A stretch of 64,000 nt of DNA. It comes from Lepidodermella squamata. Taxonomy: Eukaryota > Gastrotricha. This document shows, piece after piece, positions 62,728 through 64,000 of this stretch (the stretch's first letter is position 1; each line of letters opens with the position of its first letter). The stretch lies in contig JBLDXI010000001.1 in assembly GCA_047495785.1 (NCBI GenBank), positions 3,658,001 through 3,722,000 on the forward strand, read 5' to 3'. Below the pieces are notes generated by a model that worked only from the letters and a program-made list of their open reading frames with translations, did no database searches and was not told where the DNA came from. The position numbers and the translations under genes were made by a program.

Positions 62728-64000
62728 TCACAGTGCTGTAATAGCCTCGTCGCCTCTCTTTCTCTCAATGTTGTAATTAGTCACCGCTGCCGAAATGCTC
62801 TCCTCATCCATGGATGCAGGCGATGGCGCGGCCTGGCAGCAATGTCTCATCCTCGTTCCTCCAATCGATTTCTGTGGGGTACTTGAATCCAAATCCCGAT
62901 CAGGGCTGCGTCCAACATTAGTCGATGCATCTTCATCCGGGGTCCCGACTGAAAATCCAGGATTTTCATGGCCTTGATCTTTACTATGCTGGGAACTAGC
63001 TGACTTGATTGACTGGACATCTTCGATGACAACCTTATGATCAGTTTTAGGATGTTGTTCCTGAGGTGGCAATGTTCCCTTGACGCCGAACATGCGGCAA
63101 GTACAGTAGCAAACCCAGCATTTGAACAAAGATTCGCATTTAACAGGCCTAGCAATGCCATGACCCTCCAGTTCCCGGCAGAAAACGCAATGCTCGGCCG
63201 CTCCAAGGTTAGATCCTTTACAGCTTTTCTTGCCTTTGGTGTATCGATGTTTGTAATTGTCGACATGAGTCTTTTCAGCCGGGAGCCATTCTTCAGTCGG
63301 CAAAAATACGCTGGACAGTTTTTTCGTGATGCTTTTATGAGGTGAAGTCATAATCGCATGAATGGCGAATCCTGGAATAGGAAGAAATGAAAGAAGCGAA
63401 ATAGCCCATCCCAGACCAATGGCCCAGCCAGGGTATTTATAACCCCGATAAGATGGTTGATCGAGGTCTTTCAGGCCGATAAAAAGCAAAGCTCCCATGA
63501 AAAGCGGGGTGACGATGAGCCACGAAAATTTCCAAAGAATATTCGGCCGTTTGCCAAGCATCAGATAGACATCGTCGGAAAACCGACTCAAACCATAGAT
63601 GTATGCCACAATGACAACTTCCAGAAAAGCAACGACAGTTACGGTGATAGCTGCAGTGTACCAGTCGATCAAGACGTAGAGGTACATTCCACCCTCTGCG
63701 CAAATTGGTAGGCCAAGAATGAAGCATACGCTACAAACTGCTGCTGTGATCTTAACTTTATGGCCACGCAACACAGGGTACAGGTCGAAAAGCCCACTGA
63801 CCACCGTGTCCACAAAGCCAAACTGGCTGTCGATGCCGAGAGTGAGCAAGGTGAGGAAGAAGCAAATCGACCAAAACGGGCTAGCCGGCATTTCGGCAAT
63901 GGCTTGAGGATAAACCTAAAACATCAATTTTCGTGGAAACACCAATGATACCAATAAGGACAAGGATACCACAAAAGCCAAGCCCACTCCGGAAGCCGCG
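62728..64000 (-). CDS. SLC6 transporter, gene 2 (tandem paralogue, cut by window end)
   Basis: Two 3' exons are present: 64000-63970 (partial) ending SGVGLAFV before GTATCC, and 63914-62728. They correspond exactly to the last two exons of gene 1, with the same junction (LAFV / VYPQA). The membrane core is very similar (LGIDSQFGFVDTVVSGLFDL; YVLIDWYTAAITVTVVAFLE). The C-terminal tail is about 105 residues longer than in gene 1 and contains a Cys-rich stretch (HCVFCREL, then CWVCYCTCRMFG) that gene 1 mostly lacks, then a Ser/Asp-rich end. The N-terminal two thirds lie outside the window. Confidence 0.9.

Noticed and set aside
1-64000. CRISPR arrays, operons or prokaryotic features
   Set aside because: The window is intron-containing eukaryotic DNA; no regularly spaced repeats with unique spacers and no polycistronic layout were seen.

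Overview
The window is eukaryotic nuclear DNA from an invertebrate animal. Coding exons are moderately GC-rich and lie in AT-rich non-coding sequence. Genes are split by GT-AG introns, many only 45-80 nt long, with gtaag-type donors and short ttttcag or ttttag acceptors. The gene content is metazoan: a membrane adenylyl cyclase of the ADCY9 type, a tau-tubulin kinase, SLC6 transporters, BTBD17, RNase H2 subunit C, eEF1B and CCDC87. CCDC87 is a sperm/cilium-associated family, which argues against a typical nematode with amoeboid sperm. A small-bodied invertebrate such as a tardigrade would fit, but the phylum is not proven from this sequence.

Left part (1-10 kb): the 3' end of a disordered-protein gene (+), an intronless UBE2L3-like E2 (-), a two-exon NYN-domain/CCCH zinc-finger protein (-), and repeats. 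The repeats include an inverted-repeat element at about 3.2-3.5 kb and a chimeric pseudogene block (3558-4305) that fuses a copy of the cyclase 3' end to a copy of the E2 5' end.

Middle (10.4-32.5 kb): one six-exon adenylyl cyclase gene (-) that splices in frame into 1,132 residues and occupies 22 kb. Its introns hold other material: a C2H2 relic, MULE-like and Crypton-like relics, three plus-strand coiled-coil genes (two clear paralogues), a candidate 85-residue gene, an RPA-like OB-fold relic and a Penelope-type reverse-transcriptase fragment. The cyclase has lost a metal-binding Asp in C1 and two phosphate/transition-state residues in C2, so it may be a pseudo-cyclase. This is the most interesting signal in the window.

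Right part (34-64 kb): gene-dense. In order: a Cys-rich 3' exon (-), a hAT relic (+), a four-exon coiled-coil protein possibly related to PPP1R21 (-), RNase H2C (-), TTBK (-), an eEF1B lacking the usual N-terminal GST-like domain (-), an acidic/RGG protein (-), BTBD17-like (-), a 17-exon CCDC87 (+), an unrecognised four-exon gene (+), and two tandem SLC6 transporters (-), the second cut by the window end. All exon joins were made by hand from frame and splice consensus; no transcript evidence was available.
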